DNA from: Terfezia claveryi | Lineage: Eukaryota; Ascomycota; Pezizomycetes; Pezizales; Pezizaceae | Reading direction: 5' to 3' | Length of the DNA stretch: 64,000 bases | Assembly: GCA_015179025.1 (NCBI GenBank) | Contig: WHUX01000010.1 | Location: forward strand, 124,001-188,000 | Shown here: positions 1 to 10,604 of the stretch, in pieces | Layout: each line of letters starts with the position of its first letter | How positions within the stretch are numbered: position 1 is the first letter of the stretch | Program-made: the position numbers and the translations under genes | Notes under the pieces: generated by a model | The model's database searches: none | What the model was told of the DNA's origin: nothing | The model's input: the letters and a program-made list of their open reading frames with translations, nothing else

Positions 1-214
1 GACAGTTGTGGGATTCATCCAGGAAAACACTGCTGGCGGCGCGACTAGCCAGGTCGAATTTGACATGCGGGTCAGGGCTGGAACAGAGACGGGCAAGGGA
101 CAAGGGAATCTCGGGAATATGAAAGCCTGAACGCATCAGGTAGGCTGTAGAATCCGTAAAGGACACTCGTTTGTATGGGATTTTAACACCTCCGCTAGAT
201 CGTGTATTTGGCAT
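1..214 (-). CDS. Partial uncharacterised protein, N-terminal part, cut by window edge
   Basis: An open minus-strand frame starts at an ATG at 214 (MPNTRSSGGVKIPYKR...) and stays open for 71 codons to the left edge. Its amino-acid mix is protein-like (FTDSTAYLMRSGFHIPE, then LARLCSSPDPHVKFDLA). I recognise no domain. The stretch just upstream (215-256) could be an intron separating it from the decayed minus-strand exons at 257-934, so it may be a 3' part of that gene rather than a separate one. The opposite strand has a short open frame (2-130) that looks less protein-like. Confidence 0.35.
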   Translation of the reverse strand, partial: MPNTRSSGGVKIPYKRVSFTDSTAYLMRSGFHIPEIPLSLARLCSSPDPHVKFDLASRAASSVFLDESHNC

Positions 215-256
215 GATTCCTGGTGGTACTTATTGTTATCATGAAAGTGCAGTGAA

Positions 257-934
257 TCAAATATGGTGGTGCTCTTGTCGCAAAGCTTGTTCTTCATCCT
301 CACCAAAAAGAATTAAAAGCTCTCTTTGAACAAGTATATCACTCCACTTAATCCTACCAACTAGTGCATTGCTAATTGAACATGCTCCAGGCAATGTAAT
401 CTTAGGGAGCAAGGAGTTGCACTGCCCTCCATAACTAGTTGCTGCTTTTCCTGAGGCTTGTTTTTTTGGTACCTCCAAATCCCGATGGTATGTAGACACT
501 TGGCTCCAGGTTTCTGCACCTGCCATATCAAGGGTTTCCCTATCTTCTTGAATTCCGGTAAACCAGGGAAAATCACCCGCCGTGGTTGAAGCCCCTTGAC
601 TGTAGAGCCATGAATGAGCTCAGCTCGACTTAAACGAATACCTCCATGTGGACATGGTGTTGGCTCTAATACCATAGTGAATTTGATCATCCAGGCAGTA
701 CAAGTCCTTCACGTTTGTGTTTCCAGTCTTGGTGTGTCGGCTAATTCCACGCTGAATAACCCGCTCCCACCAACTATAGATGTGGCGGTGAAACCCTTTG
801 ACAAGCATTGTGCACCCATCATCATCCTCATTATCTAGACTCATGTTGCCTTGAATCATGGATATAACTCTTTTTCCTTGCTGATACTCAAAGTTGACAT
901 CCATGTCGAGATGGGCAATCTTGGATTCTGTCAA
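257..934 (-). pseudogene. Decayed uncharacterised gene, frameshifted exons
   Basis: Three minus-strand frames follow one another and read as one protein broken by frameshifts. They are 934-620 (SKIAHLDMDVNFEYQQG...SWWERVIQRGISRHTKTG...LDDQIHYG), 690-361 (LEPTPCPHGGIRLSRAE, ELIHGSTVKGLQPRRVIF, PGAKCLH) and about 526-257 (VGRIKWSDILVQRELL, LFGEDEEQALRQ). The overlap pattern shows the frame jumping twice with no splice sites at the jumps, which suggests a pseudogene. The first frame begins at an acceptor (ttgacag) just downstream of the repeated exon units at 935-1500, so it is the 3' part of a multi-exon gene. I recognise no family. Confidence 0.45.
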
Positions 935-1500
935 AAATCATTATTATCCAATGTCAGGAAAATCAAATATCGTGTTAGCTTACCTTTGTTCTTATCCAGC
1001 TGATGGACCGCTACTACTTCCCTTCTGATTTCTGCTTGGATCGCCCCCTCATATTCGAATCTGTCACACGTCGTTATTATAAAGTGTCAGGGAATTAGAG
1101 ATAGTGATGGCATACCTTTATTGTTATCCAGCTAAATGAACCCGCTACTATTTCTCTTCTGATTTCGGCTTGGATCTCAGCTTTATACTCTCTTAGAATC
1201 TGTCACAAGTTGTCCTTATACAGGGGCAGAGAATCAAATATCATAATAGCATTAGCATACCTTTATTCTAATCCAACTAATGCACCCATTACTATGTCTC
1301 TTTTGATTCCTGCTGGAGTCTCCGTCTTAGACTCTCTTAGAATCTGTTAGAACTCGTTATTATGTATAAAGGGTCAGTGAATCAAATGTGGTGATAGCGT
1401 ATCTTTGTTCTTACCCCGCTAGACTTCCGCCTTCTACTCTCTTGGACCCACAGGCGAGTCGTTATAATACAGTGTCAGGAAATCAATATGGTAATAACGT
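935..1500 (-). repeat. Tandemly repeated exon/intron unit, about four copies of 110-140 bp
   Basis: Read on the minus strand, each unit has an acceptor (tgtgacag or similar), an exon of about 77-84 nt ending in a GATAAGAACAAAG-like end, a GTAAGC/GTATGC donor and a short intron rich in tcactgacactttataataac. Units are centred near 1010, 1130, 1260 and 1400. The best two encode EGAIQAEIRREVVAV and KAEIQAEIRREIVAG. Later copies carry stops and altered splice ends, so the array has decayed. It lies directly upstream of the remnant at 257-934 and is probably its 5' region. Confidence 0.5.
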
Positions 1501-2188
1501 ACTGTTGTGTGTATACAGCAGACGTAAGTGCTAGTCCTTCCCTTCTATTACTTTGTCTATTCCTATGCTATCAGATCTTGTAGACTAGAGGGGGGAGGAG
1601 ATCTTATATCTAGTGGGTAGCCAGAGAAGATGTATCCGAAGATTCAGGATGATTTCCAGCATTGTGGGTACTCTTTTATATTGAGGAAGCTGCCTCCCTG
1701 ACACTTAGTCGGTTCGATGAGGGGTAACCCGCAACCGAAGAGAGGAATAGGGTGTCAGACGTGGTTGCCAAAAACCAACCGACGTTCCCAGCTACCAGCG
1801 GTTACGTACTGGCCCATTTGTGCAAGGCTAGCTGGGATGACAGGTCACCTCTCGTCTCGGGGACGAGGCAAGGAATTGTCAATGTAGCATTGATTAGTCG
1901 GATGTCGACTGGTGCATCTGACCTACATAACCAAAATGTATCGTTGGTGGCATTAAGTCATCAGGCGAGACCCCGAGGGCCTTGGTTTCACCCGTCAACA
2001 CTCCTTGGGCCCTGGAAAGGCAGTGAGAGTGAGCGGGGACATGGTGCTCCTGAAGTTATGTTCTTCTGGTAGTCTTACCTGTTTGGGGCCCAGACAATCG
2101 AATGGTTGTAGTCTGGTTGGCACAACACCCTCCCTTGGGATGGTTGGAGTTGGGTGAAGTGCAAAGTGGGATAAGCAAGGGCAGAGAC
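1501..2188. other. No gene recognised; one copy of the dispersed motif
   Basis: I see no credible gene. A plus-strand open frame (1752-2072) begins with GTG rather than ATG and has no recognisable content. A copy of the dispersed TAGTCTGGTTGGCAC motif lies at about 2109-2124. Confidence 0.4.
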
Positions 2189-2201
2189 AGCAATCTGTGA
2201 G
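2189..2201 (+). repeat. Left target-site duplication of SINE
   Basis: AGCAATCTGTGAG here is repeated exactly at 2538-2550, on the other side of the SINE. A perfect 13-bp direct repeat flanking a poly(A)-tailed unit is the signature of target-primed reverse transcription. Confidence 0.85.
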
Positions 2202-2538
2202 CGTGGGGTGGATGGCGTAGTTGGAAGCCATCTTGGTGCATGCTCTTGTGTGCGTAGGTTCGAATCCTGCCCCTGCCAAAGGTTTTTCTAACAGCCAAGG
2301 AACAGGGGTTTGTCCTAAAGAGGTTTCCCCCTGTTGGCTTAGTCACAGACACTCTACGGAGTTAAGTCTTGGCAAGTCCCAAATGGCCTTGGTAGGGGTG
2401 GATTGGGGGGTTAGGGTGGCCAAGTTGTTCCGTTGGCAAGTGTGGAGGCAGACCAAGTCTTCTAAAGATGCGGTAAACGGGGCCGTCTCATAGCCTAAGT
2501 CTCCATAGACGTACAGACTTCAAAAAAAAAAAAAAAAA
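2202..2538 (+). mobile_element. tRNA-derived SINE retroposon
   Basis: The 5' head has RNA polymerase III promoter boxes: an A-box-like TGGCGTAGTTGG at 2212-2223 and a B-box GGTTCGAATCC at 2259-2269, with a D-arm-like stem (ATGGC/GCCAT) and a T-arm-like stem (GTAGG/CCTGC). The acceptor stem does not pair well, so this is a tRNA-related SINE head and not a working tRNA. A body of about 250 bp follows, then 17 A's at 2522-2538. Flanking 13-bp duplications are identical, which suggests a fairly recent insertion. The element codes for nothing; it would have been mobilised by a LINE not seen in this window. Confidence 0.85.
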
Positions 2539-2550
2539 GCAATCTGTGAG

Positions 2551-3480
2551 GGGTAGTCTTGTAGTCCTGTGCTGTGGAGGGGCTTCTCTCGAGAGGTCAT
2601 GCCGCCAGTAGTCTATGACTAAGCCTGACTATGCACCAACATGTATGCATCCTAGATGACCAGATATGCAGCTTAGTAGCCGCCATGTGGTACAGTACCA
2701 TTATTTATCGAAATTATATAAGCACAATGTAACCCAAAGGCCTGGCTATAATCAGATCGGTTCTGGGGGGCCCCTTCCCGAAGAGAGCTACAATAGGGGA
2801 AGGGGGAAGGAGGAGAATATGTACAGTATCTCCCAGTCTTAGAATCTGATTAGGGTACACCCCAGGAAGACAGCCTTTATCCTTTACTCTTAGAGTCCTA
2901 GTCGTGCCAACCAGACTATCCTAGTCCAAGCACTGAAAGAGTTCAAGTGGTTAGTCTGCGAGGCCTTAGTCTGGTTGGCATCGCGAGGCCTCAACATAGC
3001 GGCACGTCCCCTCATTGAAGAAACTGATTATGGTTCAGGTAAGACAATCTTATTCTCTCACAGCATCTCTAACAAAACTATCTACTTGGTGATGTAACCA
3101 GAGGGACACAGAGGGCCAACTTGCCCGTTCTGTGGACAACGGGCTGTACATGAGCATGAGCGGGTGGAGTCCACCGTCAGCTAAAGAGAAGGAAGTATAA
3201 TCACTTGTTAAGGTTATTACAATCTACAACGCGTCGCGAATGAAAGAAGCTAAGTAGTTATAGTGAGCACAAACATACTCCATATACGTAGCTAAATATG
3301 AATAGATGCACAAAGTGTAGGTTTTTTAAACCCACGATAGTGGATAAAAAAAAAATGATACACAAGGATGATTCAAATCTGTCAATCGAGTAAGTGATGT
3401 TACTTCCATTAGGAATGATCCAATGTGGTCACTACTACCTAACGATACTAAGGAAACACCTAATAGTGGAAAAAATATAT
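2551..3480. other. Intergenic, no gene; paired dispersed motifs
   Basis: No coding content is seen. Two inverted copies of the dispersed motif lie at about 2893-2908 (GCCAACCAGACTA) and 2967-2980 (TAGTCTGGTTGGC), forming an element of roughly 90 bp with inverted ends. Confidence 0.4.
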
Positions 3481-3483
3481 TTA

Positions 3484-5490
3484 TTAGGGCGGCCATAGGC
3501 CCCTTATATGACTACGCATGCTCGCAAACATAACCCACTGCGTCCCCCAAGTACCATAAACTTCCAAGTACTGTTCGTCAAATCTGGACATCTCAACGTT
3601 CTTCTGCTTTAAAGTCTTTCTTATCCTCATTTCAGCGGTCAAGGGACAGGAAGCTGCAATATCGACTGCTGTTTCCCCACCAATGTGTCTGGCCTCCCGA
3701 TTGGAACCCCTCTCCAATAACAGCTTCCTATCTCTAAATGTTCAGCAACTGCTGCAAGGTTGAGTGCTGTTGGCCCATTTTTCATCGCGGCCTCTACTTG
3801 CACCCATCACCAAGAGCAGTCTCCGACCCCTAAATGTTCCCAGCGTGCTGCAGTGCAGAGCGATGTTATCCCAGCGACTGGAGCAGTACGTCCAGCGGCC
3901 TCTATGTTTGTGCCTTTCCCCAGGAGCAGTCCCACAGCCTCTCAATGTCCTATCTGTAATGCAATGCAGAGCGCCGTTCCCCATCGTTCCCAGCGACCTT
4001 TATATTTGCACGCTTCTCCAGGAGCAGTCCCGCGACCTCTAAATGCCCATTCTGTTTTTTTTTCTTTTTCTTTTAAACAAATTCAGTACTCATATGCGGG
4101 CCCAACGTGGGCCCATGATGAGCCACCCGGAAGCCCGGATGGATTCAGGATGAGGCAAGTTAATCTGCCAGGTCCAACTATCTGTGCTGCACCGTAGAGC
4201 GATGTTATCCCAGTGCCTTCAGTGGCCTCAAAGTTTGCATCCTTCTCCAACAGCAGCTTCACTACCTCTAAATGTCCTTCCTTGCAGCCCAGCCAAGTGC
4301 TGTACGGTCATCCTTACGTCGGTACTCAATGCCCCAGCTGAGCCCTACCGAATTGACATCCCCTGATTTGGCCGCTGCAATCAACAGGGTCCCAGTGAGG
4401 GTGCTGAGTGGTGCCCAGTTGATGTTCAAAGTTAGGTTTCTCTCCTTCTTGCCCGTCATTGGGTCTTTAAATGGGCCATCGCTACCTCAAGAATAGTTGA
4501 ACCCTCAGTTCTCTGGGCATCAAGGATCTTTGCAACCACTACAGGCGGAGTCGAGCCTGGGGCATTAACAACCTGATCCTTCCTCTCACGGATCATGTCT
4601 GCTGTTACCCAAATTCTGTAGAAGCCCCTGCAAAGTTGCTTCCAGTCCTCCTTGCTGGCTGCGAAGGAGGCAACAAAGCGCAATGAGGAAGTTGAATTAC
4701 TGCGATGAAACCCTTTCAAAGGATTGCTTTGATTTCTCCCATTTCGCGCTGCATCTCATCTTGTAAATTCTGGATTAAAAAAAAAAAAATGAGTTCTGGA
4801 TTTGATCCTGGGAACAACTGTAGTGAGTGATATTGCATCAGTCAATGGGTACTTGCAAATGCCAGCCACTACAATGGATCGCCCCTGTAGTGGCAATGAC
4901 AGCGATCGGGAATGCGCGCCCTCGTCATATTCATATTCAGATAACATAAATTCGAGTACCTAGTGATTCAACAAAAAAAAAATTGACAGTGATGAGTTTG
5001 GTAATACGCAAAATCCCATCGATCTATGATCACCATGGCTAACATCAAAATTGAAGGTTGTACATACTTCGTGATAAACGCTTAGGAGGATGGTATTGGA
5101 AATGAACCTTGCTCTAAGTTCTGAAATATCCCATTTAAATCGGTCTAGGGCTGGCGAACTTGAGCCCTGCGGTGACCCCAAACCCTTATACTTGAGAAGC
5201 AATTTCCCCAATTCCTTCAATACAATTTGTACACCCCTTGTAAAATTTCCCGTAATTTCTCTCGCTCTTCTGAAGTCAACTTTGGGTCCTGGAATTTGGT
5301 TCGAAGACTATCACTATCGTCGATGATGTACAGCGATTTTATCTCATCAGAGATGTTCCTGATCTCGTCCCGTGCGTCTTTGTACACATTGTATAGCAAG
5401 TTTGGCGATGGCTTAGATATCTCCGACTCAAGTTTGTGGCGAGGCTGGTGTGCAGTCAGTACCAACACCTTTCGGGTTTGGCTCACTCGG
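3484..5490 (-). pseudogene. Broken STAND-type N-domain / ankyrin-repeat protein
   Basis: On the minus strand the N-terminal part (about 5486-4980) reads LLYNVYKDARDEIRN, LTSEEREKLREILQG, then in another frame LKELGKLLLKYKGLG and FKWDISELRARFISNT. This is the helical N-terminal domain typical of fungal ankyrin/STAND proteins. After a middle segment (4719-4456, FVASFAASKEDWKQLCRGF) come ankyrin-like repeats (4430-3484) such as LLIAAAKSGDVNSVG, DRTALGWAARK, GTALHCI, LLLERGSNREARHIGG and ETAVDIAASC. The repeats lie in different frames with several frameshifts and stops, for example just after DRTALGWAARK at about 4268, so the gene is dead. Such proteins are associated with heterokaryon incompatibility and innate sensing in fungi. 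I infer the family from pattern only. Confidence 0.7.
4052..4175 (-). mobile_element. Poly(T)-headed repeat inserted in the ankyrin pseudogene
   Basis: A T-rich run (4052-4076) is followed by TACTCATATGCGGGCCC, a GGGCCCAACGTGGGCCC palindrome, CCGGAAGCCCGGATGGATTC and GGCAAGTTAATCTGCCA. The same order (poly T, TACTC.TATG, GGCC-rich hairpin, CCGGAAACCCGG.TGGATTCA, GGCAAGTTAATCTGCCA) occurs at about 37515-37641, and truncated copies lie near 20525 and 21345. The block interrupts the ankyrin coding units. A terminal homopolymer suggests a retroposed short element in minus orientation. Confidence 0.6.
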
Positions 5491-6032
5491 TCTAGATCCG
5501 TAAACCCTAAGTTGGGTGATGAGTATTTGCTTATAAAGATTTGCTCTGGTGGTTGTTGTGTACCGATTCCCGCGGGAATTAGGAGTGGGAAAATATGTTA
5601 ATTATTTGCAGCACACCAACAATGCCAATTGCAATTGTTGCCGCCTATCCCACACTGGCCAATGGTCAAGTGAGTTTCTACAAGGCACTAAATTCGGCAT
5701 CTGATGTTGTAATAAAAATACTGGCCCTAATGGCTTGGATGAAATTCACAGGATATACGTGGTAGCGGCATCGAGGCCAGGTTATCAATTAGTATTATTT
5801 CACGCAAGTAGATACCAGACTAGCAAGTAGATATGTTCCAAAGCTCGTGGTTGAAGTACTCTTGTCGGCCGTTAGAGATCAATATTAATGCGTATATTAT
5901 TCGCATCTTTATCCACATGATAGTCTCATGCCTCCATTTTTGAAATTGACTTTGCAGGTTGCAAGAGATACATCACTTATTTAAGATCTAGAAACCTAAT
6001 ATTGACATCAAATTCATTAGCATAAGCTAGAA
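5491..6032. other. No gene recognised
   Basis: Nothing supportable is seen. The far left part may hold the missing start of the ankyrin pseudogene. Confidence 0.4.
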
Positions 6033-6317
6033 CTAAGTTTGGCACTTGATATCCTCAAGCTTCACTGCCTGTACATGTGCTGAGAATAAATTAAACTCCT
6101 CGTGCAGTAATCTCCCACCTTCAAGTAGGCCTACACGCCTCACGATCCAACAATCCGCCGACGATTTTTCACTTTTTGCGTCTCGACACACCGTATATCT
6201 GTACCCATCTTTCCTTAGCTCTCTTCCGGTATCGAACCTACGTTTGTGGTCGGCGACTTCATCGTACGTCGAGAACGTTTTCCTGCTTCGATCCCAGCTT
6301 CCAATCCTACTATCCAC
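6033..6317 (-). CDS. Possible exon of an uncharacterised protein
   Basis: A minus-strand frame of about 94 codons has a protein-like composition (WDRSRKTFSTYDEVADHKRR, DTGRELRKDGYRYTVCRD, ADCWIVRRVGLLEGGR) and ends at TAG at 6033. It has no ATG; the frame opens with GTG after an upstream stop. An acceptor at gcgtggatag near 6313 would make it a 3'-terminal exon. No upstream exon was found and no family is recognised. It may be a remnant. Confidence 0.3.
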   Translation of the reverse strand: MDSRIGSWDRSRKTFSTYDEVADHKRRFDTGRELRKDGYRYTVCRDAKSEKSSADCWIVRRVGLLEGGRLLHEEFNLFSAHVQAVKLEDIKCQT

Positions 6318-6560
6318 GCACGTTACCTACGCCCCACCGCGACAGGCATCTCCATAGGTGCCCTCCATCAAGTTCGCTTCGCCCAGACACAATTCGAACA
6401 AGAGCATACGCCTATCCGCCACCATGTGTCAAGCAACTCACCAGATCTGCAGTTTCTGTTCCAACGGATTCTGGGAGCATATTTGCTATTTCGCCGGTAT
6501 GATGCCAGGTCCGGGCCAGGTCTGGCCATGCCCAGAACCTCTAGGGATCTTGAGTTTTGA

Positions 6561-8773
6561 GTTTATATCGTCCTGTTGTCGATGTGATTCCGGCTCCAAA
6601 CGGGGAGTAGCGGGGAGGACCCCATTTCAAATTAGGACACCCGGTCCACCTCTCCATGGGTTCGCAAATGTCCATGGGATGTGACGTGGATAGCTCTTGG
6701 GATGGGAGGGCGAGGATAAAGGATTCAAGAGTTTGATTCCCTATACTATGGTCTCATCTTCCATGCACATCATGTATTCAATGGCTTTACAATATTAATA
6801 TTGTCATGTTACATAATACGTAGGCTGATTTCCTCACTTGACCTAGTTTAGGAACAAATCGAGAAGTTGGACCTCACAGTGCTGACCTGACCACCTTATA
6901 CCAGAACTTAGCCGATATTGGTAGGCACAAACATGTTTTCAGAGCATTGAGAGCTGAGTTGCCTAAAGAGCTAGACTTGTTGATCCGACTAAAATCTTAG
7001 CCAGTATCCCTACACCCACAGTTCCACCTCCCCCCTTCTTTCATTAGTGTAGATTAACTATTTTCAATGGTGATGCAGTCATGGTCGTTTGCGTGGACTT
7101 TGTAAGTGGACATCTCTGTCGGGCGCCTGCACTTGACCAGAGGTACTACGGATACAAATACGGATAGTAACAGCGGAAAACACTTGACGTTAGGATAAGG
7201 AATGCTCTGCGTGAAGTCTCTAGACGGTGGTCGGTCCTGGTCGATCAGGACGTCGACCTGACTGACTTCAATTACCACTCAAACGCCCGATGAGCAATAA
7301 ATCTCAAACCAATGTTCTCCACCTTGAGTACACTCCCGCTATAGTTTTATGATTTTTCTTGTGGCGATGTCTCATTGACGAAGACAATCCCCTACCCTCA
7401 ATGACCGTCAACCAACAAAAGCAATATACAGTATATTGAATAGGCGATGTTACAGGATTTTTATTTACCTGATAACCGCAATTATACCCTTAGAGTACCT
7501 GGAGATTCACGTCGGTTAGCTGTGGTTGGTGATTAAATTCGAATGCTACCTTGTTCTTGAGATAATTAGGTGCGAACCACATTGCTGTTGTAATTCGCGC
7601 CTCTTAACACAATTGTTAATGTTTGTATAGTATTTCTCCATCTCGACTGGCTGCAGCTGGACATTGAATCTACTGAGATTTTGGCCCGCCGGAAACTGGA
7701 AGCCAAGTTTGAGAAAAGACTAGTTACCCTGAGCCGGCATCCCTGCAACTCCAACAAGGGTTTGTATGGAAAGGCCGTCATGCACAAGATTACAAACTTC
7801 TGTACGGAGTACAGTACACGTATGTGCAGTTTCCATGCTTCATGTCGATTACCAATCGTTTTGGCCAATTGTTTTTTACTCCGCACTCATTTGAAGGTGC
7901 CTCTTGCTGTCTTGAGCTGAATCCTGAAATGTGCATCAAATTCTTCTTGTAAGATTACGAGGTTATTAAGCGGAGGAATCGTGAAGAGAGAAGAGTGCGT
8001 GTATTCAAAGTAATAACAGAGTTATCTAGATAGCGCTAATTCTTATACCTAATTGAGGCCGGCCTATTTGAGATACCTGTTTCCTAGTGCAGAATTCAAA
8101 TTGTCCTATTCTGGCTAGCGATCGAGAGTACTTCCAACAATACTTGCCTTGTGCGGTTCTCAATTCATCCTTCAATGTCAATCTAACAGATTCATATATA
8201 TTGTGCGTCTGGAAATTTTTCCTACTCCGCTATCTAAGATCTACATGCTACCTATCCCATAGCTCCCTCGCCCCGCTTCCGATCTTTTCGACCATCACCC
8301 ATTGACGCAATGAGGTTAATTCTCTTGCTTGCCTCCAATACTTTTCTCCCAAACCTTGTCACCTCATGGGGCGGGGCGCCACTGCACACGAGACAATTGC
8401 CCGTTATGCGCTACCAGAGACAGTAGAGTGGCTTAATAGAAAAGGTCCTACAGATGTAGGAATGACATTCATTTCAACCTGGCCAGATGGCTATGCACAT
8501 CAATGCATGGATGGATTATGGACCTAGGGACTCCATTTCATTGATACGCAGGATGTAGCAACCCAAATAATCAAGCATCCACCTAGTTGTATTTAGATTT
8601 CCAAGAGATTGTTTAAATCCTAATCTAGCGTTTTTACTTTCATTTGGAATATTTAGTTAACCATCTGAAAGGACAAGATCATACAATTATACTTCTTGTA
8701 TAGGGAGCCAACTTAACCATACTAGCTTGAAATCTTGTTAATCTTCCTCCTACTGTAGATCCAGTAACTCCTG
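6561..8773. other. Largely non-coding; one possible coding fragment
   Basis: No complete gene is visible. A plus-strand frame at about 7640-7920 (LDWLQLDIESTEILARRKLE, AKFEKRLVTL) is protein-like but lacks a start or partner exon. A CTGAAAGGACAAGATCAT string at about 8664 resembles the first bases of the LTR beginning at 8774 and could be a fragment of a related LTR. Confidence 0.3.
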
Positions 8774-8932
8774 TGAAAGGACATATGATAACACTACCAA
8801 CTTACTCGATCTGGTCATTAGATAGTTGACATTAGTGGATCTGTAAGGTTAAAACCTTCGGATCCACCGCGACTTCTTCTTCTCTTCTACATCATAAAAT
8901 ATCGATGGGATCATCACGCTTCAGACCTTCTA
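8774..8932 (+). repeat. Left LTR
   Basis: 159-bp LTR from TGAAAGGACA to CTTCTA. It is near-identical to the right LTR; the 3' dinucleotide is TA rather than the usual CA. Confidence 0.8.
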
Positions 8933-10240
8933 GGTTATGACCCGGTTACGCTTTTTCGCTACTCTCTCTACTTAAAATCTCTCTGATTGTCGTTTACCGC
9001 TTCTCTCTTCTCTACCTAGACTTCTTTTACCATAAAACCTGATCTTTGCACTACTTCAAAATGCCGAACTCTAACGGAGTAGATGCGAGAAAGATCATCA
9101 AGCTAAATAGTACCATGCTCGCTCCTTGATTCGTTATCTTGTAAACGAGACTAAGTTCGTCTATTTGCTAATGTGAGAACAGGAACGATGAACACCACAA
9201 GTTATTAACTATATCAAATACTACTACATCGTTTTACTCTTCTCCACATACTGGCAACACTCAAAATCTCAAATCGGGATGGATGATGGAGAATGAAGAA
9301 TGGAGAAGACAAAGAGTATCTTCAAATAGAAACCAAACTCCATACATACAAGTCCCTTCTACTCTTTCTTCAGTTACTGCTCAGTTGACTCAGTCAGATC
9401 CTTACCAAAGAACTGCTAACCTTTTTAATTACCAGATGGCTTACCAGGACCCAAGTTTTCTTTTAGAGCTTCATCTAAAATTTTATCTTGCTTAAATGCT
9501 TTCTCGTCTCTTCGTTCCTCTCTTCTCCCACCTTTTTAAGAAGACTAAAGTTATGAGGGCACCAGAGGGCTTTTGCACTCATATAGAGAGAGATAAGTTA
9601 CCGAGAAAGACAAGTTACCAAGAGAGAGACAAGTTACCGAGAGAGACAAGTTACTGAGGGCTTCAAATAAACAGAACTGACACAGTTCTTTTGTTGGCAC
9701 TGAGGGTTCATTTTTTATAGGAGATCTGTCACTGAACTGAGGGCTTTTACTATGGGCTTTTGACTACGTGAGTTTGACTTGAGAGAAAATATCTGAGGGC
9801 TTTTGTTGACTTTCGGGGGCTTTCTGAATTCTCTACATCGAGAAAAATCATAATGGGCAAACCTATCGCTTGACTTCTCAAAGACTTCTACAAACTTGAC
9901 TTCTGAAAGATTACCACAAGTTTGACTTTTCAAAGACTTCTATTATACCGCTTGACTTCTGAAAGATTCCTCCAAGCTTGACTTCTAAATGATTTCTACA
10001 AAGACCTCTTCTCACAAACCAAGTGCACAGATTCGCAGACCAAAAAGAGATATACATGAGTTGCATCTGCTTTGGGGGAGGTTTCAACCTACTGATTAGC
10101 TGATTTTTCTCGTTGCTTTTGGGGGGAGGTACTATGCTATTAATTGACTTATTTTTTTTTTCCCTTTTCTTTGTCTTCAATTGCTTTTAATTATAGTATA
10201 GACTGTTATAATTTATCACGGTGGTAGTGTTGGGGGGAGG

Positions 10241-10401
10241 TGAAAGGACATGTGACAACACTACCAACTTACTCAATCTGGTCATTAGATAGTTGACATT
10301 AGTGGATCTGTAAGGTTAAAACCTTCAGATCCACCGCGACTTCTTCTTCTCTTTTCGACATCATAGAATATAGATGGGATCATCACGCTTCAGACCTTCT
10401 A
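10241..10401 (+). repeat. Right LTR
   Basis: 161-bp LTR directly after the polypurine tract, followed by the TCCTG target duplication. Confidence 0.8.
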
Positions 10402-10604
10402 TCCTGAGCTCCGCTAAGCAGTAACCTGACCCTAATACAACTTAGGGGTGGTTACACAAGTTAGGAGTAGATGCTCCTAACTTCCCCAACTTCGTGTCCT
10501 CCCTCTCTTTTTTTTTCACCTAATATATATGTTATATAATTCTCCTCCCAGCGTAGCAGCCCTCTTTTCTTTCCATTTACATATATTAATAGGTCATGGT
10601 TCCG

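Larger units (their letters stand above)
8774..10401 (+). mobile_element. Non-autonomous LTR retrotransposon (TRIM/small LARD), copia-like
   Basis: Two direct repeats of about 160 bp (8774-8932 and 10241-10401) both run from TGAAAGGACAT to CAGACCTTCTA and differ at scattered bases. The element is flanked by the 5-bp duplication TCCTG (8769-8773 and 10402-10406). A polypurine tract TGGGGGGAGG (10231-10240) abuts the right LTR. GGTTATGACCCGG follows the left LTR; it could pair with an initiator tRNA-Met anticodon loop region, a primer type known for copia elements (inference). The 1.3-kb interior has no gag-pol, only a short frame at about 9283-9495, so it would depend on an autonomous relative. 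Confidence 0.8.

Noticed and set aside
2207..2279. tRNA-like sequence with A and B boxes
   Set aside because: The acceptor stem does not pair and the unit continues into a body, poly(A) tail and target duplication, so it is a SINE head and not a tRNA gene.
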